Shown here: positions 44,435 through 52,904 of the stretch, piece after piece
Position numbering within the stretch: the stretch's first letter is position 1
How the letters are laid out: each line of letters opens with the position of its first letter
Source: JBKEDF01 sp047975325
Lineage (GTDB): Bacteria; Pseudomonadota; Alphaproteobacteria; Rhodobacterales; Rhodobacteraceae
NCBI GenBank assembly: GCA_047975325.1
Contig: JBKEDF010000089.1
Location: 20,972-84,971, forward strand
DNA length: 64,000 nt
Direction of reading: 5' to 3'
The notes under the pieces: generated by a model
Told to the model about the DNA's origin: nothing
The model's database searches: none
What the model saw: only the letters and a program-made list of their open reading frames with translations
Translations under genes and position numbers: made by a program

Positions 44435-44460
44435 AAAGGGGCGGCCAGCACCGCCCCTTT
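44435..44460 (-). terminator. Intrinsic terminator between fmt and the porin gene
   Basis: AAAGGGGCGG (44435-44444) pairs with CCGCCCCTTT (44451-44460) over a 6-nt loop. Read on the minus strand the hairpin ends in CCCCTTTTGTC, so it can end porin transcription; it may also stop fmt read-through from the other side. Confidence 0.75.
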
Positions 44461-44469
44461 CGGATATCG

Positions 44470-44496
44470 TTATCCCGGTTTTCGATAACCGGGTAA
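44470..44496. terminator. Second hairpin just after the porin stop
   Basis: TTA-T-CCCGGTT (44470-44480) pairs with AACCGGGTAA (44487-44496) with one bulged T. An alternative stem GTTATC/GATAAC (44469-44474, 44484-44489) overlaps it. No T-tract on either strand; it may protect the mRNA end. Confidence 0.45.
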
Positions 44497-44501
44497 TGGC
44501 C

Positions 44502-45083
44502 TCAGAACCGGTAGGAGGCTTTGACCTTGACAGCGAACGAATCAACATCATTGCCACTGTTACCGAAGTCGTTGAACTTGGAATAGGTCACTTCGGTACC
44601 AAGGATCCAGTTGGAGGTGAACTGGTAATCCCAGCCGGCACCAATCAGCCAGCCATTATCGGAAGCAGAGGCGCCAGGAGCCTTGATCTTGCCGTGGGCC
44701 GCACCAACCGTGGCATAGATCAGGCTGTTCCCCATGTCATAACCGCCGATCAGTTTCAGCGCGGCGATATTATCAACCTCAGCAGGAGTGGTATCCAGGT
44801 CGATATTCGCCCAGTCATAGGCAAGTTCCACGCCCCCGACAAAGGTACCCCAGTCATAACGATACCCAAGATGCAGACCGCCAAGGAGGCCATCACCATC
44901 CACACCGGTAACACTGGTATCCACATTGCCATAGCCAAGCTGACCACCGACATAGAACCCGGTCCAGTCGCCATTCGGGGCGGCTGCAATGAGGATCGGT
45001 TCTTCCACCGGTTCAACCAGACCACCGGCAAAGGCAGGCGCGCTCAGGGCCGTTCCGAGAGCAAGAGCTGCTAGATATTTCAT
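44502..45083 (-). CDS. Outer membrane beta-barrel protein (Omp25-like porin family)
   Basis: A 193-aa protein with signal peptide MKYLAALALGTALSAPAFA and a mature 8-strand-type barrel. NGDWTGFYVGGQLGYGN is the hallmark opening of the alphaproteobacterial Omp25/31-type barrel, and the terminal VDSFAVKVKASYRF ends in Phe, the BAM recognition residue. AAAGGAG precedes the ATG. It is monocistronic with a hairpin terminator. Function is structural or as a small porin; no specific channel is implied. Confidence 0.9.
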   Translation of the reverse strand: MKYLAALALGTALSAPAFAGGLVEPVEEPILIAAAPNGDWTGFYVGGQLGYGNVDTSVTGVDGDGLLGGLHLGYRYDWGTFVGGVELAYDWANIDLDTTPAEVDNIAALKLIGGYDMGNSLIYATVGAAHGKIKAPGASASDNGWLIGAGWDYQFTSNWILGTEVTYSKFNDFGNSGNDVDSFAVKVKASYRF

Positions 45084-45228
45084 TGTTTACTCCTTTTAAC
45101 TTTACTTACGTTATCCGCGCCTCGATGGACCCCGAAACTATCAACAAATGTCTTAGCCTCACAATCAGGCGCATGGGTTTCTCAGGATATATTGGTCGAA
45201 TCGAATCCTGCCTCAAACCCATCGTTTT

Positions 45229-45262
45229 CCCCCGGGCATCTGTTAACGTTTAAGCCCGGGGG
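45229..45262. repeat. Inverted repeat in the porin/uup intergenic gap
   Basis: CCCCCGGGC (45229-45237) and GCCCGGGGG (45254-45262) form a 9-bp perfect stem over a 16-nt AT-rich loop that contains a GTTAAC palindrome. It lies past the uup stop (45301, minus strand) and upstream of the porin gene. There is no T-tract on either side, so it is not a standard terminator; an mRNA 3'-end structure for uup or a protein-binding site is possible. Confidence 0.5.
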
Positions 45263-45300
45263 GATCAAGAATTCCGGCGCGTCACTAAAACGTTATCGCC

Positions 45301-47112
45301 TCATGCGGTATCGCGTTCGGCAAGTAACAGCCATTCCTCTTCGGCCGCCCGCAGGATATCCTGACGTTCAACCAGCATCTCACTGGCCTTGCGGAACTTG
45401 ACCGGTTCGGCCGTGAACAGATCCGGCGTGGCCAGCAGATCATTGAGTTTCGCGATCTCCTGTTCCAGCTTCCCGATCAGGGCCGGAAGGTCCTCCAACC
45501 GCTTGCGTTCGGTGAAACTAAGCCCTTCCGCACGCCGGGTTTCAGACGGAGGAGTTGCTGCAGGGGGCTGCGCGATGCGCGGTTTTGCCACAGGTTCCGG
45601 GCGTTCCGGGCGCTGCGCAACATAATCCGACCATCCACCGGGATAGAAACCAATCACCCCCTGCCCTTCCATCGCAACCGTAGCAGTGGCCACGCGGTCA
45701 ATGAAATCGCGATCATGGCTGACCAGCAGCACCGTCCCGTCATAATCGCCCAGCAGATCCTGCAACAGATCCAGCGTTTCCACGTCAAGATCATTGGTCG
45801 GTTCATCCAGAATCAGCAGGTTTGATGGTTTGGCCATCAGACGGGCCAGTAAAAGCCGCGCCTTCTCCCCCCCCGAAAGGGAACGTACCGGCGCGCGCGC
45901 CTGCGCTTCGGAGAACAGGAAATCCTTCAGGTAGCCCACGACATGGCGCGCAACACCCCGCACCATGACCTGATCGGAATTGCCCGAAACCGAAAGCAGC
46001 GGATCCCCGGTCATGTTTTCCCAAAGGCTTGCCTCGGGATCGAGCCTTTCGCGGTTCTGGTCGAAAACCGCCACCTCCAGCCCGGTGCCGAGTTTCACCG
46101 AACCGGCATCGGGCGCAATTTCCGCGGTCAGGATTTTCAGAAGCGTGGTCTTGCCCACCCCGTTCGGCCCCACGAAGGCCACGCGATCCCCCCGCATCAC
46201 GCGCAGATCGAAATCCCGGACGATCACCCGGTCCTCAAAACGCTTGGTCAGGCCGCGTGCCTCAATCACCTTCTTGCCGGATGCTGGACCACCATCAAGT
46301 TCCAGTGCCGCCACGCCCTGACGGCGGATCTGCGCCGCGCGTTCCTGACGCAGGGCCGCAAGCGTCCTCACCCGGCCCTGATTGCGTTTGCGACGGGCGG
46401 AGATCCCCTCGACCGCCCACCGCGCCTCGGCCTTGATCTTACGGTCGAGCTTGTGGCGCGCATCATCCTCTTCGGTCCAGATCTTTTCGCGCCAGGTTTC
46501 GAACCCTTCGAACCCGGTCTCACGGCGGCGCAAAACACCCCGGTCAATCCAGAGTGTCGCGCGCGACAACGCCCGCAGAAAGGCCCTGTCATGTGAAATC
46601 AGCACGAAGCCCTGCCGCGTGGTCGAAAGTTCGGCCTCCAGCCACTGGATCGCCTCGATATCAAGGTGGTTGGTCGGCTCATCCAGCAACATCAGTTCCG
46701 GTGCCTGCGCCATCAGCCGGGCCAGCGCCGCGCGCCGCCTTTCTCCACCCGATGCCTGCGCCACCGTCACCGCAGGGTCGAACTTCAACCCTTCCGCCGC
46801 GATATCCACCCGGTAGGCTTCACCTTCCGGAAGGCCCGCAACGGCAAAATCCCCCAAGGTCGCAAAACCGGACAGGTCAGGATCCTGTTCCATGTAACCG
46901 ACTGTTCCGCCTTGCGGCAATACGCGGTCCCCCTGATCAGGTTCCACCAGACCCGCCATCACCTTCATCAAGGTGGATTTTCCGGACCCGTTTCGCCCCA
47001 CCAGCGCCAGCCGGTCGCCGGGCTGAACCGTCAGGTCCAGCCCATCGAAAACCGGATCACCCCCGAAGGTCAGCGAAAGGCCGGAAAGTTGCAAAAGCGG
47101 AGCGCGTGCCAT
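45301..47112 (-). CDS. uup: ABC-F family ATPase, Uup type
   Basis: A 603-aa protein with two ABC ATPase domains (Walker A GRNGSGKST and GPNGVGKTT; signatures ASGGERRRAALA and LSGGEKARLLLA; Walker B LLDEPTNHLD and ILDEPTNDLD) joined by the P-site linker, plus a C-terminal coiled coil (about 530-600: SFTERKRLEDLPALIGKLEQEIAK). The tail places it in the Uup subgroup, which acts on ribosomes and reduces transposon excision in E. coli. The ATG at 47112 begins MARAPLLQLSGL; the open frame upstream to 47202 is not conserved. Confidence 0.93.
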   Translation of the reverse strand: MARAPLLQLSGLSLTFGGDPVFDGLDLTVQPGDRLALVGRNGSGKSTLMKVMAGLVEPDQGDRVLPQGGTVGYMEQDPDLSGFATLGDFAVAGLPEGEAYRVDIAAEGLKFDPAVTVAQASGGERRRAALARLMAQAPELMLLDEPTNHLDIEAIQWLEAELSTTRQGFVLISHDRAFLRALSRATLWIDRGVLRRRETGFEGFETWREKIWTEEDDARHKLDRKIKAEARWAVEGISARRKRNQGRVRTLAALRQERAAQIRRQGVAALELDGGPASGKKVIEARGLTKRFEDRVIVRDFDLRVMRGDRVAFVGPNGVGKTTLLKILTAEIAPDAGSVKLGTGLEVAVFDQNRERLDPEASLWENMTGDPLLSVSGNSDQVMVRGVARHVVGYLKDFLFSEAQARAPVRSLSGGEKARLLLARLMAKPSNLLILDEPTNDLDVETLDLLQDLLGDYDGTVLLVSHDRDFIDRVATATVAMEGQGVIGFYPGGWSDYVAQRPERPEPVAKPRIAQPPAATPPSETRRAEGLSFTERKRLEDLPALIGKLEQEIAKLNDLLATPDLFTAEPVKFRKASEMLVERQDILRAAEEEWLLLAERDTA

Positions 47113-47244
47113 GATCCGCTGCCTAGGCTGCGCAGGCGCTGCCGTCAACACCGCGCCGATTGCGGCCCTTTGCCCCGCCGTCATCCAACCTGCGAAATTC
47201 AATGCATGATCCGGGATTCGGCCTTGTTTTTCCGTATTGTCGCA

Positions 47245-47266
47245 GATAGTTTAACACTGAACTATC
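47245..47266 (+). promoter_or_regulatory. Palindrome upstream of pdhA (candidate operator)
   Basis: GATAGTT (47245-47251) and AACTATC (47260-47266) are perfect arms spaced by 8 nt (TAACACTG), 29 nt before the pdhA start at 47295. The arm length, spacing and position suit a dimeric repressor (for example MarR or GntR type) or a mRNA hairpin just before the ribosome site. It is a sequence observation; no regulator is identified. Confidence 0.55.
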
Positions 47267-47294
47267 ATGCCGAAAACAGGGGAGGATGCCACCT

Positions 47295-48281
47295 ATGGCC
47301 GCGAGGAAATCCCGCAAATCCAATACCAGCAAGGAGGAGTTGCTCGGCTATTACCGCGACATGCTGCTCATCCGCCGATTCGAGGAAAAGGCCGGCCAGC
47401 TTTATGGCATGGGTCTCATTGGCGGCTTCTGCCACCTTTATATCGGGCAGGAAGCCGTGGTTGTCGGTCTGGAAGCGGCCAGCAAGGAAGGCGACAAGCG
47501 CATCACCTCCTACCGCGACCACGGCCATATGCTGGCCTGCGGCATGGATGCCAATGGCGTGATGGCCGAACTGACCGGGCGCGAGGGCGGCTATTCCAAG
47601 GGCAAGGGCGGCTCGATGCACATGTTCTCGAAGGAGAAACATTTCTACGGCGGCCATGGCATCGTGGGCGCGCAGGTACCGCTGGGTGCGGGACTGGCCT
47701 TTGGTGACAAGTACAAGGGCAATGACAATGTCACCTTCACCTATTTCGGCGATGGCGCGGCAAACCAGGGCCAGGTCTATGAGGCCTATAACATGGCCGA
47801 GCTTTGGGAACTACCGGTGATTTTCGTAATTGAAAACAACCAGTATGCAATGGGAACGAGCGTCAAGCGTTCAACCAAATCCACCACGCTTTTTGAACGC
47901 GGGGTGGCCTATGGCATCCCCGGCGAACAGGTGGACGGTATGGATGTTCTGGCCGTCAAGGCGGCCGGCGAAAAGGCCACGGCACACTGTCGTGCAGGCA
48001 AGGGTCCCTATATCCTTGAAATGATGACCTATCGCTATCGCGGGCATTCGATGTCCGATCCGGCAAAGTATCGCACGCGCGAGGAGGTCCAGAAGATGCG
48101 CGAGGAAAAGGACGCCATCGAACACGTGCGTGAATTGCTGATCCAGGGCAAACATGCCAGCGAGGAGGATCTCAAGGTCATCGACAAGGAAATCAAGGCG
48201 GTGGTGAACAAAAGCGCCGAATTCGCCAAGGAGAGCCCCGAGCCCGCGCTTGATGAGCTCTGGACCGATATCTACGCCTGA
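47295..48281 (+). CDS. pdhA: Pyruvate dehydrogenase E1 component subunit alpha
   Basis: A 328-aa thiamine-diphosphate enzyme subunit. The TPP motif is FGDGAANQGQVYEAYNMAELWELPVIFVIENN (GDG ... NN; read in parts), and the phosphorylation-loop equivalent is YRYRGHSMSDPAKYRT. Subunit alpha of the alpha2beta2 E1 decarboxylates pyruvate. I use ATG 47295 because GGGGAGG is 9-12 nt upstream; ATG 47286 is immediately adjacent to it. Starts the pdhA-pdhB-pdhC operon. Confidence 0.97.
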   Translation: MAARKSRKSNTSKEELLGYYRDMLLIRRFEEKAGQLYGMGLIGGFCHLYIGQEAVVVGLEAASKEGDKRITSYRDHGHMLACGMDANGVMAELTGREGGYSKGKGGSMHMFSKEKHFYGGHGIVGAQVPLGAGLAFGDKYKGNDNVTFTYFGDGAANQGQVYEAYNMAELWELPVIFVIENNQYAMGTSVKRSTKSTTLFERGVAYGIPGEQVDGMDVLAVKAAGEKATAHCRAGKGPYILEMMTYRYRGHSMSDPAKYRTREEVQKMREEKDAIEHVRELLIQGKHASEEDLKVIDKEIKAVVNKSAEFAKESPEPALDELWTDIYA

Positions 48282-48294
48282 GGGGGAAACACGA

Positions 48295-48519
48295 ATGGCA
48301 ATCGAACTGCTTATGCCCGCCTTGTCCCCCACGATGGAGGAAGGCACGCTGGCCAAATGGCTGGTCAAGGAAGGCGATGAGGTCACATCCGGCCAGATCA
48401 TCGCGGAAATTGAAACCGACAAGGCCACGATGGAATTCGAGGCGGTGGATGAAGGCACCGTCGGCAAGATCCTCGTGGAAGAAGGCACTGCCGGGGTAAA
48501 GGTGAACACCCCGATCGCG
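48295..48519 (+). repeat. Lipoyl-domain repeat, copy 1 (in pdhB)
   Basis: The first 225 nt of pdhB closely resemble the first 225 nt of pdhC at 49685-49909, including the shared MPALSPTMEEGTLAKWLVKEGD and IETDKATMEFEAVDEG peptides (in parts). Many positions are identical even at third codon positions, so this is a recent-looking or gene-converted duplication. Confidence 0.75.
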
Positions 48520-49674
48520 ATTCTGGTGGAAGAGGGCGAGGATGCCTCATCCGTCACGGTTTCCGCTGCCGCAGCGCCGGCGGCCGATACATCCGCTGCT
48601 GCCGGGGCCCCAGTCCCGGCTGCCGCAGCCGCCCCGGCGGCACCGGTTGCGGTGGTTTCCAAGGCTTCGCCCGATTGGCCCGAAGGCACGGAAATGAAAA
48701 GCCTGACCGTACGCGAGGCCCTGCGCGAGGCCATGGCCGAGGAAATGCGCAGCGACGAAAATGTCTATCTGATGGGCGAGGAAGTGGGCGAATATCAGGG
48801 CGCCTACAAGATCAGCCAAGGGCTGTTGGATGAATTCGGCGCCAAGCGCGTGGTGGACACACCGATCACCGAACATGGTTTTGCCGGGATTGCCGTTGGC
48901 GCCAGTTGGGCAGGGCTGCGCCCCATCGTCGAATTCATGACCTTCAACTTCGCAATGCAGGCCATCGACCATATCATCAACTCAGCAGCCAAGACGCTTT
49001 ATATGTCGGGCGGGCAGATGGGCAGCCCCATCGTCTTTCGGGGACCGAATGGCGCGGCCGCCCGTGTCGGCGCACAGCACAGCCAGGATTATGCCGCCTG
49101 GTATTCGGCAATCCCGGGGTTGAAAGTCGTGATGCCCTATTCCGCCTCCGATGCCAAAGGCCTTCTGAAAACCGCGATCCGCGATCCGAACCCGGTGATC
49201 TTCCTGGAAAACGAGATCCTATACGGCAAAAGCTTCGAGGTGCCGCGGATTGAGGATTTCACCATTCCCTTCGGCAAAGCACGGATCTGGCGCGAAGGCA
49301 CGGATGTCACCATCGTCAGTTTCGGGATCGGCATGACCTATGCGCTGGAAGCCGCCGACAAATTGGCCGAAGAGGGCATCTCGGCCGAGGTGATCGACCT
49401 GCGTACATTGCGCCCGCTGGATTATGACACGGTACTTGCCTCGGTGCAGAAGACCAATCGTTGCGTGACGGTGGAGGAAGGTTTCCCCGTCGGTTCCATC
49501 GGCAACCACCTGTCCGCCATGATCATGGAACGCGCATTCGATTATCTTGATGCGCCGGTCGTCAATTGCACGGGCAAGGATGTGCCCATGCCCTATGCGG
49601 CCAATCTCGAACGCCACGCATTGATCACCACCGATGAGGTGGTCAGCGCCGTGAAATCCGTCTGCTATCGTTAA
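48295..49674 (+). CDS. pdhB: Pyruvate dehydrogenase E1 component subunit beta with N-terminal lipoyl domain
   Basis: A 459-aa subunit. Residues 1-80 form a complete lipoyl domain (lipoyl Lys43 in ETDKATMEF), followed by an Ala/Pro linker (about 85-125) and the E1-beta transketolase core starting MKSLTVREALREAMAEEM. The lipoylated E1-beta is an alphaproteobacterial trait. The frame opens upstream at 48250, but ATG 48295 has GAGGGGGAAAC before it and matches the lipoyl start of pdhC. It follows pdhA by 13 nt. Confidence 0.97.
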   Translation: MAIELLMPALSPTMEEGTLAKWLVKEGDEVTSGQIIAEIETDKATMEFEAVDEGTVGKILVEEGTAGVKVNTPIAILVEEGEDASSVTVSAAAAPAADTSAAAGAPVPAAAAAPAAPVAVVSKASPDWPEGTEMKSLTVREALREAMAEEMRSDENVYLMGEEVGEYQGAYKISQGLLDEFGAKRVVDTPITEHGFAGIAVGASWAGLRPIVEFMTFNFAMQAIDHIINSAAKTLYMSGGQMGSPIVFRGPNGAAARVGAQHSQDYAAWYSAIPGLKVVMPYSASDAKGLLKTAIRDPNPVIFLENEILYGKSFEVPRIEDFTIPFGKARIWREGTDVTIVSFGIGMTYALEAADKLAEEGISAEVIDLRTLRPLDYDTVLASVQKTNRCVTVEEGFPVGSIGNHLSAMIMERAFDYLDAPVVNCTGKDVPMPYAANLERHALITTDEVVSAVKSVCYR

Positions 49675-49684
49675 GGAGGCCCAA

Positions 49685-49909
49685 ATGGCAACGCAAATCC
49701 TGATGCCCGCGCTCTCCCCCACGATGGAGGAAGGGACATTGGCAAAATGGCTGGTCAAGGAGGGGGATACCGTCACTTCCGGGGATATCATGGCCGAAAT
49801 CGAAACCGACAAGGCCACGATGGAATTCGAGGCCGTCGATGAGGGCGTGATCGGCAAGATCCTGGTGGCCGAGGGCACGGCCGGGGTCAAGGTCAATGAC
49901 CCGATCGCC
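49685..49909 (+). repeat. Lipoyl-domain repeat, copy 2 (in pdhC)
   Basis: Partner of the pdhB copy at 48295-48519; direct repeat, 1.39 kb apart, in the same orientation and frame. Confidence 0.75.
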
Positions 49910-50986
49910 ATCCTGCTGGAAGAGGGCGAAGATGCCTCGGCGGCGGAGACCGCCGCAGCCCCTGCGCCGGCGGCCGAGGCACCAAAGGCCGAAGCCACAC
50001 CGGACACCCCGAAAGCCGCATCGGCACCGGCACCTGCGGCACCCAAATCGGATGGCAAGCGCATCTTTGCCTCCCCCCTCGCCCGGCGGATTGCAGCAGA
50101 AAAGGGGCTTGATCTGTCGCAAATCAAGGGCACCGGCCCACATGGCCGTATCGTCAAGGCAGATATTGAGGCCGCCCGGCCCGGTGTCGCCCCTGCCGCC
50201 CCGGCGGCAGCGGCCGCCAAGGCCCCGCCCCCCGCAGTGGCGGCGGCCCCGGCCGGCCCCTCCACGGAAATGGTGCTCAAGATGTTCGCCGATCGCGAAT
50301 ATACCGCAATGCCGCTTGACGGGATGCGCAAGACGATTGCCGCCCGGCTTACCGAGGCCAAGCAGACCATCCCGCATTTCTATCTGCGGCGCGATGTGGA
50401 AATCGATGCACTGCTGGCCTTCCGCGCAACATTGAACAAGCAACTCGAGTCACGCGGCGTGAAGCTGTCGGTCAATGATTTCATCATCAAGGCCTGTGCC
50501 AATGCATTGCAGGCGGTTCCTGATGCCAATGCCGTCTGGGCGGGTGATCGGATCCTGAAGATGAAGCCTTCGGATGTTGCCGTGGCTGTCGCCATCGAAG
50601 GCGGGCTCTTCACGCCGGTCTTGCGCGATGCGGATAGCAAATCCCTTTCAACCCTTTCGGCCGAGATGAAGGATCTGGCCAGGCGCGCCCGCGACCGGAA
50701 GCTGGCCCCACATGAATATCAGGGCGGCAGTTTCGCAATTTCCAACCTCGGCATGATGGGGATCGAAAATTTCGATGCGGTGATCAACCCACCCCATGGC
50801 TCCATCCTGGCCATCGGCGCGGGGATCAAAAAACCCGTGATCGGCGCGGATGGGGAAATCAAGGTAGCCACGGTAATGTCCATGACGCTTTCGGTCGATC
50901 ACCGGGTCATCGACGGTGCCCTGGGGGCCGAGTTTCTCAAGGCCGTCATCGAAAATCTGAAGGATCCAATGGCAATGCTGGCCTAG
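49685..50986 (+). CDS. pdhC: Dihydrolipoamide acetyltransferase (PDH E2)
   Basis: A 433-aa E2 core subunit. One lipoyl domain (1-80, Lys43), an Ala/Pro linker, a peripheral subunit binding domain at about 120-160 (KRIFASPLARRIAAEKGLDLSQIKGTGPHGRI in parts) and the catalytic domain with SVDHRVIDGALGAEFLK near the end (His/Asp active site). It transfers acetyl groups to CoA. AAGGAGG precedes the ATG; it follows pdhB by 10 nt. No lpd gene (E3) follows in this window. Confidence 0.97.
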   Translation: MATQILMPALSPTMEEGTLAKWLVKEGDTVTSGDIMAEIETDKATMEFEAVDEGVIGKILVAEGTAGVKVNDPIAILLEEGEDASAAETAAAPAPAAEAPKAEATPDTPKAASAPAPAAPKSDGKRIFASPLARRIAAEKGLDLSQIKGTGPHGRIVKADIEAARPGVAPAAPAAAAAKAPPPAVAAAPAGPSTEMVLKMFADREYTAMPLDGMRKTIAARLTEAKQTIPHFYLRRDVEIDALLAFRATLNKQLESRGVKLSVNDFIIKACANALQAVPDANAVWAGDRILKMKPSDVAVAVAIEGGLFTPVLRDADSKSLSTLSAEMKDLARRARDRKLAPHEYQGGSFAISNLGMMGIENFDAVINPPHGSILAIGAGIKKPVIGADGEIKVATVMSMTLSVDHRVIDGALGAEFLKAVIENLKDPMAMLA

Positions 50987-51005
50987 ACCAGCCTGATTTT
51001 CCGCA

Positions 51006-51029
51006 CTCCCGCAACATTGGTTGCGGGAG
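51006..51029. terminator. Hairpin between convergent pdhC and ychF
   Basis: CTCCCGCAAC (51006-51015) pairs perfectly with GTTGCGGGAG (51020-51029) over a 4-nt loop. It lies in the 48-nt gap between opposing stops. No T-tract; bidirectional termination is inferred from position and stem strength. Confidence 0.6.
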
Positions 51030-51034
51030 GCACC

Positions 51035-52132
51035 CTAACCGCTGAACAGGAAATGCAGGACATCCCCGTCCTTGACCTCATAGGTCTTGCCTTCCACACG
51101 GAACTTGCCTGCCTCTTTTGCCCCTGCCTCACCATTTCCGGCGATGTAATCCTGATAGGCGACGGTTTCAGCGCGGATGAACCCCTTTTCGAAATCCCCA
51201 TGGATCACACCTGCCGCCTGTGGGGCCAGCATGCCCTTGCGGATAGTCCAGGCACGGGCTTCCTTGGGGCCCACGGTGAAATATGTCTGCAGGCCCAGAA
51301 GCGCATAGCCCGCCCGGATTAACCGGTCGAGCCCGGCTTCTTCCAAGCCCATTTCTTCCAGGAACATCTGCGCTTCATCCTGGGCAAGCTGGCTGATTTC
51401 CTCTTCGATCCGGGCGGAGATCACAACCGTTCCCGCCCCCTGCCCTGCGGCCATTTCCGCCACGCGGGCAGATTGGGCATTGCCATCCGCCGCAGCGGAT
51501 TCCTCGACATTGCAGACGTAAAGAACGGGTTTTGCCGTCAGCAGCTGCAACATCCGCCAGGCCTTGCGGTCATCCTGTGGCACATCGACAGTACGGGCCG
51601 GGCGGCCTGCCTCCAGCGTCTCTTGCGCAAGGGCCAGCAGGCGATCCTGTTCAGCGGCTTCCTTGTCATTGCCCTTAAGCTTGCGGACCAGATTTGCGCG
51701 GCGTCGTTCAATGGAATCGAGATCCGCCAGCATCAATTCGGTTTCAATCGTTTCCGCATCGGCGACCGGGTCGATGCGACCTTCGACATGGGTGATGTCG
51801 CCATCTTCAAAACAGCGCAGCACATGGGCAATGGCATCGCATTCGCGGATATTGGCCAGAAACTGGTTGCCCAGGCCTTCACCACGGGAGGCACCCCGCA
51901 CCAATCCCGCAATATCGACAAAGGTCATGCGCGCCGGGATAACCTGTTTCGACCCGGCAATGGCCGCCAGTTTGTCCAGCCGCATATCCGGGACCGCAAC
52001 ATCACCGACATTCGGTTCGATCGTACAAAAGGGAAAGTTCGCCGCCTGCGCCGCTGCTGTCCGGGTGAGAGCGTTGAACAGGGTCGATTTGCCAACATTC
52101 GGCAAGCCCACGATACCCATTTTGAAACCCAT
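51035..52132 (-). CDS. ychF: Redox-regulated ATPase YchF
   Basis: A 365-aa Obg-family P-loop ATPase. G1 GLPNVGKSTLFNALT starts near residue 9, G3 DIAGLVRGASRGEGLGNQFLANIRECDAI is the YchF hallmark, and the G4 is NVEE instead of NKxD, which explains the ATP preference of the family. A TGS domain forms the C-terminus (IRAETVAYQDY ... GKTYEVKDGDVLHFLF). Linked to ribosome and oxidative-stress response in E. coli. GAGGCGGAA precedes the ATG. Highly conserved length. Confidence 0.97.
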   Translation of the reverse strand: MGFKMGIVGLPNVGKSTLFNALTRTAAAQAANFPFCTIEPNVGDVAVPDMRLDKLAAIAGSKQVIPARMTFVDIAGLVRGASRGEGLGNQFLANIRECDAIAHVLRCFEDGDITHVEGRIDPVADAETIETELMLADLDSIERRRANLVRKLKGNDKEAAEQDRLLALAQETLEAGRPARTVDVPQDDRKAWRMLQLLTAKPVLYVCNVEESAAADGNAQSARVAEMAAGQGAGTVVISARIEEEISQLAQDEAQMFLEEMGLEEAGLDRLIRAGYALLGLQTYFTVGPKEARAWTIRKGMLAPQAAGVIHGDFEKGFIRAETVAYQDYIAGNGEAGAKEAGKFRVEGKTYEVKDGDVLHFLFSG

Positions 52133-52328
52133 TTCCGCCTCGCCGAACTGAAAGATCGGCTGCTTCTACGCAGTCCCGCACCACAGTGCAAGCAAACCCG
52201 CCCGCGTGGTCGTTACAACACAGTGAAAACATCAGATCGACCAATGGACGAAAACCTCTGGCACCATGATTCGATACATGGAATCAAACCAGTCAAGCGC
52301 CCAAACAAGCGTATTTCAGGAGGTATCC

Positions 52329-52817
52329 ATGCTTAGAACCGCAGTTCTTCTGTTCGCCATGGCCACCGGCAGTGCGGCAACGGCCGGGGATCTTGTCTTC
52401 GGACTGGGGGGCAGCAAGTTTTCGGATGACAATGGCAAGAACAGCCCGATGTTCACGCTGGAGTACCACGGAGCCGCCTTTGGAAGCCTTGGCCGGTTTT
52501 ATTTCATGCCCGCCGTGGGGGCATCCGTCGATGGCGAAGGCGGTGCCTGGGTCGGTATCGGAGTGTCGACGCTGGCCCCGATCGGCAGTAACGGCTGGTT
52601 CTTTGAAGGCAGTTTCATGCCCGGCTATTACCATGCCGGCGATGACAGGAACGATCTTGGCTATGATCTGGAATTTCGTACCCTCCTTGGCTTCGGCAAA
52701 CGGATCAATGATCGCAACTCCATCTCGCTCGCCTTTGACCACAAATCGAATGCCCATCTCGGAGACCACAATCCGGGCGTGAACAACCTGTCCCTGCGCT
52801 GGCGGATCAACCTCTGA
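52329..52817 (+). CDS. PagL-like lipid A 3-O-deacylase (acyloxyacyl hydrolase)
   Basis: A 162-aa outer-membrane barrel with a signal peptide cleaved near ATA-G (residue 20). The C-terminal segment FDHKSNAHLGDHNPGVNNLSLRW carries the PagL HxSNA motif with His and Ser of the catalytic triad; the usual third residue (Glu, 14 after the His in P. aeruginosa PagL from memory) is Asn here. PagL removes the 3-position acyl chain of lipid A. A perfect AGGAGG(T) is 4 nt before the ATG. It is not part of a lipid A operon. The activity call is by motif. Confidence 0.82.
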   Translation: MLRTAVLLFAMATGSAATAGDLVFGLGGSKFSDDNGKNSPMFTLEYHGAAFGSLGRFYFMPAVGASVDGEGGAWVGIGVSTLAPIGSNGWFFEGSFMPGYYHAGDDRNDLGYDLEFRTLLGFGKRINDRNSISLAFDHKSNAHLGDHNPGVNNLSLRWRINL

Positions 52818-52904
52818 CCGCCGGACCATTCCATTGTCAAGGTTGACAGGCATTGATTTCCCGCCGGCATTTCGGCAAACCGGGGCGTCAGGACCAAGGA
52901 AGCC

